A stretch of 64,000 nt of DNA from Luteococcus sp038433155 (lineage in GTDB: Bacteria > Actinomycetota > Actinomycetes > Propionibacteriales > Propionibacteriaceae): positions 1 through 64,000 of the forward strand of contig NZ_JBCDMW010000007.1 in the NCBI RefSeq assembly GCF_038433155.1. The letters are read 5' to 3'. A program made the translations under genes and the position numbers. Below the pieces are notes generated by a model. It was given only the letters and a program-made list of their open reading frames with translations. It did no database searches and was not told where the DNA came from. This document shows positions 60,594-64,000 of this stretch, piece by piece. How positions within the stretch are numbered: the stretch's first letter is position 1; each line of letters starts with the position of its first letter.

Positions 60594-61171
60594 GAGGAGG
60601 GTCCTTTCGGCAGGGAACGCAGGGTTACTAGAGCTCGTTGCAGGGAAGGGCTGTTCTCGGCGGCCCGATCCACATTCCAGTGGAGCCGGGCGAACTCGTT
60701 CAGGTGCTCGACGAAGAGTGGGCCGGCGTGTGCTTCGTCGCGGGCCACTTCTTCCCGTATGTCGCGGCTATGGCTTTTAAGACAGAGGGTGAGAAAGGTG
60801 TGCTTGGCGTGGTCCTCGCTATCGGGTGCGAGGGGGACAAGGTCGTTCGAGACATGGAAGTACTTGGCGAAGTCCATCCGATCGGCCATGAGCCACGCTT
60901 CGGTCATGGTGTGCGCGATGCGCAGTGCGAACAGCGGGTTGTAGGGGATTCCTTGCATGAGACGCTTGCGCAGGGCGACGGGGCACTCACGATCGGAGTC
61001 TCGGAAGATGACCCACGGCTCGTTGCGGGCAGCCTGGGCGTAGTTGGCGATCTTGGGATCGAGCTTGGACTTGCCGCCTGCTGAGCGGGCGGACGTCACC
61101 GCGTGCCCGGCGGCCGTGCATGTCTTCACCGCCGCCTGCAGGTCGGACGGCCCTTCTACGACGACGCGCAT
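60590..61171 (-). CDS. DUF4276-like (TOPRIM-type) protein
   Basis: A 193-residue protein. VVVEGPSDLQAAV gives the acidic first strand, WVIFRDSDRECP the D-x-D strand, and LRIAHTMTEAWLMADRMDFAKYF the terminal motif seen in DUF4276 proteins, which accompany AAA ATPases in several phage-resistance pairs. It likely acts as a nuclease-type effector with the ATPase encoded five bases upstream. Start ATG 61171. Confidence 0.7.
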   Translation of the reverse strand: MRVVVEGPSDLQAAVKTCTAAGHAVTSARSAGGKSKLDPKIANYAQAARNEPWVIFRDSDRECPVALRKRLMQGIPYNPLFALRIAHTMTEAWLMADRMDFAKYFHVSNDLVPLAPDSEDHAKHTFLTLCLKSHSRDIREEVARDEAHAGPLFVEHLNEFARLHWNVDRAAENSPSLQRALVTLRSLPKGPSS

Positions 61172-61176
61172 GCGCG

Positions 61177-62331
61177 TTACCGCCGAACGGCGGTGAGGAG
61201 TCCGGAGAGGTCTTCAGGCGCTACCAATGCCGAGGTGATCTCCGAGAAGGGAAGGTCAGCATCGACTTCGTCGGCGACCTCGGCGATGTCTGAGAGGGCG
61301 GTGGCGATGGAGCCGTCTTCCGTCACCCGGAGCACGAGGACCTCGTCGGCGTTCAACCCTTCGTCATCGAGCAGTTCGGGTGCGTGGGTGCTGAGGATGA
61401 CCTGCATGGATGAGCTGCGCTGGGCCATCGCCAACAAGGGCGCCAGCTTGCGTACCACAGCCGCGTTCAGGGACAGCTCGGGTTCTTCGAGCAGCAGCAC
61501 CCCGCCGTTGGAGGGGGCGCTGACGATGGTCCACAGTAGACCGATGAGTCGCAGAGTGCCGTCGGAGAAGTCCGTCTCATCCTGCTTGGCCGGGTGTTCG
61601 CGCCAGTTGCGGTAGCTGGCCACGAGATGTGGCTGACCGGCTGAATCGAGTTCAAGTTCCAGGCTCTCAAAGCCAGGCACCGCCGACTGCAGGGCCTTCT
61701 GAATGCGCGTGAACCACGCTTTGCGGTAACGGGGCTGGGTGGCATTCATGTCGGCGATCATTGAGCTGCCAAAGGCTTGCGCGTCGTTGAGGGAGCCAGT
61801 GGCGGGGTGTCGGATGACCTGCGGGACCAAGTGGAAGTAGGTGGTCTTCGCGAAGTACTCGGCGACTGACCGAAATCGCTGGTTCGCGGAGATTTGTTCC
61901 AGATGAGTCTGGGTAAGTCGCTCGGGGTCCTGCTTGTCGTCGGCATCAGGGCGCTGTAGCAAAACCTCGCCATTCTTCGTAACGACCTCCTCGGCGACGA
62001 TGGGGCGGTTGAGCCCCTTGCCCTCCCCCTTTACTGCGAGGCGGTAGCGCCAGATGTCATCGCCCTCATGCAGCCCGACGTCGACGACAAGGTGCCCCTT
62101 GGCGTTGTTGCGCGCAAAAAGGCATCGTGCCTTGGACAGTCCGCCGCGGGTGCGGAGGGCGGAGGCCAAGCCGCCGCCGGACCGGGAGATGTCGCCCAAA
62201 AACCGCAGCAGGTCGAGGAGGTTTGACTTGCCTGATGCATTGGGGCCGATCACGATCAGCCGATCGCCCACCTCGAAATCGAGGTTCTTGAAGTTGCGCC
62301 AGTTGTGCGCTGTGACGTGGGTGATCTGCAT
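61177..62331 (-). CDS. AAA ATPase (AAA15/OLD-like)
   Basis: An SMC/ABC-type ATPase of 384 residues. It begins ITHVTAHNWRNFKNLDFEVG; Walker A is GPNASGKSN at about 32-40, the signature FSDGTLRLIG, Walker B VLLLEEPELSL, and the H-loop STHAPELL. It resembles the ATPase halves of two-gene defence pairs (AbiL-, PARIS- and Septu-like). AAGGAT precedes ATG 62331. The DUF4276-like gene and hsdR follow almost without gaps. Confidence 0.83.
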   Translation of the reverse strand: MQITHVTAHNWRNFKNLDFEVGDRLIVIGPNASGKSNLLDLLRFLGDISRSGGGLASALRTRGGLSKARCLFARNNAKGHLVVDVGLHEGDDIWRYRLAVKGEGKGLNRPIVAEEVVTKNGEVLLQRPDADDKQDPERLTQTHLEQISANQRFRSVAEYFAKTTYFHLVPQVIRHPATGSLNDAQAFGSSMIADMNATQPRYRKAWFTRIQKALQSAVPGFESLELELDSAGQPHLVASYRNWREHPAKQDETDFSDGTLRLIGLLWTIVSAPSNGGVLLLEEPELSLNAAVVRKLAPLLAMAQRSSSMQVILSTHAPELLDDEGLNADEVLVLRVTEDGSIATALSDIAEVADEVDADLPFSEITSALVAPEDLSGLLTAVRR

Positions 62332-62381
62332 AACTCAATCCTTGCAGGAGCAGTGGAGCATGGGTGGGAGGCGGTGCATGG

Positions 62382-63509
62382 TCAGGCCCCCTTGCGATGA
62401 AGGGAGGTCAGGTTGATCACCTTGGCGACGGGGGTCGCCTCATCGGTTGGCTCGTCGAGGCGCGCCCAGTGGCGCACCAGCTGGGGTGGCAGGCCGGTGT
62501 AGGCGGCCAGTGATGGGCCATCCAGGGCGGTGGCGCGGGAGAGCGCCTGCTTCAGGAGAAGCGGGCGTTCGTCCGCGACGGGGACGGGTTCGATGTGGGG
62601 ATCTCGCCACCCCAGTGAGGAGAGCTGGATCTGCAGGCTTCTGGCGCGGTCGGGGGAGATGGCGCCAACATCACGGGCGCGCATGACGATGGCGCCGACA
62701 CTGAGTCCGTAGTCGGCCTTGACGGGCAAATAGCCGCGCAAGGTGGTTGCTTCTGAGATGCGCGCCATGACCTCCTGCTTTGGGAGCAGGAGCGCCCCGG
62801 CGAAGCGGTGGGCGCGCAGTTCGCGATAGTCCTTGGTACTGGTGATCGGGCTGGGGAGGTCCTGGTCCCAGATGTGGTGCGCGGCCTCGTGGGCGAGGGT
62901 AAAGCGTGCCACAGCTCCGGGCATCTCGGTGATGAGGGCAACCAGTGGCCGCCGGTCCTGGCAAGTGGGCAAGCTGATGCCGGACAGGTCCTGCGTCTGC
63001 TCGCCATGAGGGTCGAGCCCGTTGATGACGGCGATGCCCTGCCGTTCCAGCGCACGCGTGACATTGGGGACCGGAGCTCCGTCGTCGATGCCTGCGGCCC
63101 TGCGCACTTCGAGTGCAACCTGTTCCACATCTTCAAGCAGGTCATCGGCGTCGGTGAATTCGAAGGGCTTGTAGCCGGTTTCGCTGGAGATCTGGGTGAA
63201 GACGCGGGCGGCTTCACGGGCTAGCCGTGTACTGCGCTTCTGGTCCAGGGCGGAGGCGCGGGCCTTCCTGCGGAAGGTCGGTACGGCGGCCTCGTGGATG
63301 GGGTCATTCTGGGTGAAGAAGTCGACGGGGACGCCGCACTTCTCTCCCATGGCAACAGCGAGTTCGAGCGGGAAGCGTTGCATTCCGCTCTCGATCTTGG
63401 ACAGCTGGGCGGGCGTTGCTCCGACGCTCTCGGCCAGGCGTGTCCGCGACATGCCGAGGAGTTCGGCCAGTGCCTTGATGCGCTGTCCGATGAGTTCCGG
63501 GTGGGTCAC
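62382..63509 (-). CDS. XRE-family regulator with ImmA/IrrE metallopeptidase domain
   Basis: A 375-residue protein. The N-terminal helix-turn-helix is GMSRTRLAESVGATPAQLSKIESG. The central zinc peptidase domain has HEAAHHIWD at about 207 and RFAGALLLPKQEV after it, as in ImmA/IrrE. Such proteins regulate mobile or defence genes, sometimes by cleaving a repressor. GTG 63509 overlaps the upstream stop (GTGA), so it is co-translated with the gene that leaves the window. Confidence 0.87.
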   Translation of the reverse strand: MTHPELIGQRIKALAELLGMSRTRLAESVGATPAQLSKIESGMQRFPLELAVAMGEKCGVPVDFFTQNDPIHEAAVPTFRRKARASALDQKRSTRLAREAARVFTQISSETGYKPFEFTDADDLLEDVEQVALEVRRAAGIDDGAPVPNVTRALERQGIAVINGLDPHGEQTQDLSGISLPTCQDRRPLVALITEMPGAVARFTLAHEAAHHIWDQDLPSPITSTKDYRELRAHRFAGALLLPKQEVMARISEATTLRGYLPVKADYGLSVGAIVMRARDVGAISPDRARSLQIQLSSLGWRDPHIEPVPVADERPLLLKQALSRATALDGPSLAAYTGLPPQLVRHWARLDEPTDEATPVAKVINLTSLHRKGA

Positions 63510-64000
63510 TGGTCGGCCAGCCCCTCCTCCTCCCCCTCGTTGGGGAGGTCGAAGGTGAACAGGTCGCCATCCTCGTCCGAACCGACGAAGCTCAGGTCCT
63601 CCTCGTTGATCAGTCCGCCGCGGGGGATGACCAGGTCCAGGTCGCAGGGCGTGGCCTTGCCGAAGGCGCCGGGGGCTCGGGTGTGGACGATGCGCAGGTC
63701 ATAACCGTCCTCCCGGTTCTGGGGGTCCTTGTAGGACCAGATCAGCAGGAAGGTCTCGCCGCGCAGGTTGGCACGACCGGTGAGGCTGCTGACCCGGCCG
63801 AGGCTGGGCAGGGTGGTCTGGATGGGCTCATTGCTCCACGCCTTGCGCCGTGCCGGGTTGTAGCCGGCGTGCGGGATCCGGTCCGGCTGGCTGTAGGGCG
63901 CCTTGAGGAAACGGATGGTCATGCCGGTGGTGCTGTCCACCAGGAGCAACTGACCCATCTTGCGAGGGTCGCCCTCGACGCGCCAGCCGTCGGGGAGTGG
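63506..64000 (-). CDS. Hypothetical protein, 5' end outside the window
   Basis: The frame is open to the window edge: ahead of the internal ATG at 63958 it still reads DGWRVEGDPRK with normal codon use, so the true start is probably beyond 64000. The visible 164 residues include PYSQPDRIPHAGYNPARRKAW, SSLTGRANLRGETFLLIWSYKDPQ, and a very acidic C-terminus. No family is recognised. It is coupled to the XRE-ImmA gene, which suggests a partner or target of it. Confidence 0.6.
   Translation of the reverse strand, partial: PLPDGWRVEGDPRKMGQLLLVDSTTGMTIRFLKAPYSQPDRIPHAGYNPARRKAWSNEPIQTTLPSLGRVSSLTGRANLRGETFLLIWSYKDPQNREDGYDLRIVHTRAPGAFGKATPCDLDLVIPRGGLINEEDLSFVGSDEDGDLFTFDLPNEGEEEGLADQ

Overview
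This is a high-GC actinomycete chromosome segment, most likely from a Propionibacteriaceae-like organism. That placement is inferred from the strong G/C third-position bias, the actinobacterial-type SerC, the late cobalamin operon, the group III phosphofructokinase and the many apparently leaderless start codons. No rRNA or tRNA gene was recognised.

Layout. 1-331: a 72-nt poly-C tract and the first copy of a dispersed palindrome. 332-8482: nitronate monooxygenase; a PAP2 phosphatase divergent from an HtrA protease; an OmpR-type regulator facing its likely histidine kinase tail to tail; a hypothetical protein; and a frameshifted phosphofructokinase. 8586-17107: HAD hydrolase, membrane protein and DinB (one minus-strand run), HrpB helicase, dicarboxylate transporter DctA with a strong terminator, an unlisted 53-aa ORF, and SerC. 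17336-26053: a compact minus-strand operon for the end of adenosylcobalamin synthesis, read cobD-cobQ-cobO-cobB::cobC-cobT-cobU-cobS, with a divergent histidine phosphatase that may supply the alpha-ribazole phosphatase step. 26698-53011: housekeeping and accessory genes, mainly transporters (UppP, two EamA, several MFS, ArgO with ArgP, SMR, TauE) and small enzymes.

53075-64000 looks like an accessory region: a NucS-like nuclease-domain protein, a scar joining two broken genes, a lower-GC membrane protein, and a minus-strand defence cluster (HsdR, a DUF4276-like protein, an AAA ATPase, an XRE-ImmA protein and a gene running off the window). HsdM and HsdS are not seen and may lie beyond position 64000.

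The most striking unexplained feature is a family of ten intergenic palindromes of about 115-126 bp (101, 17191, 26447, 29765, 32709, 35089, 37161, 39011, 45896 and 50801). Their arms of about 40 nt are conserved and their centres are not. They occur between divergent, convergent and co-directional genes, so they are not simple terminators. A second global pattern is a -10-like hexamer placed 6-7 nt before many start codons, pointing to widespread leaderless transcription.
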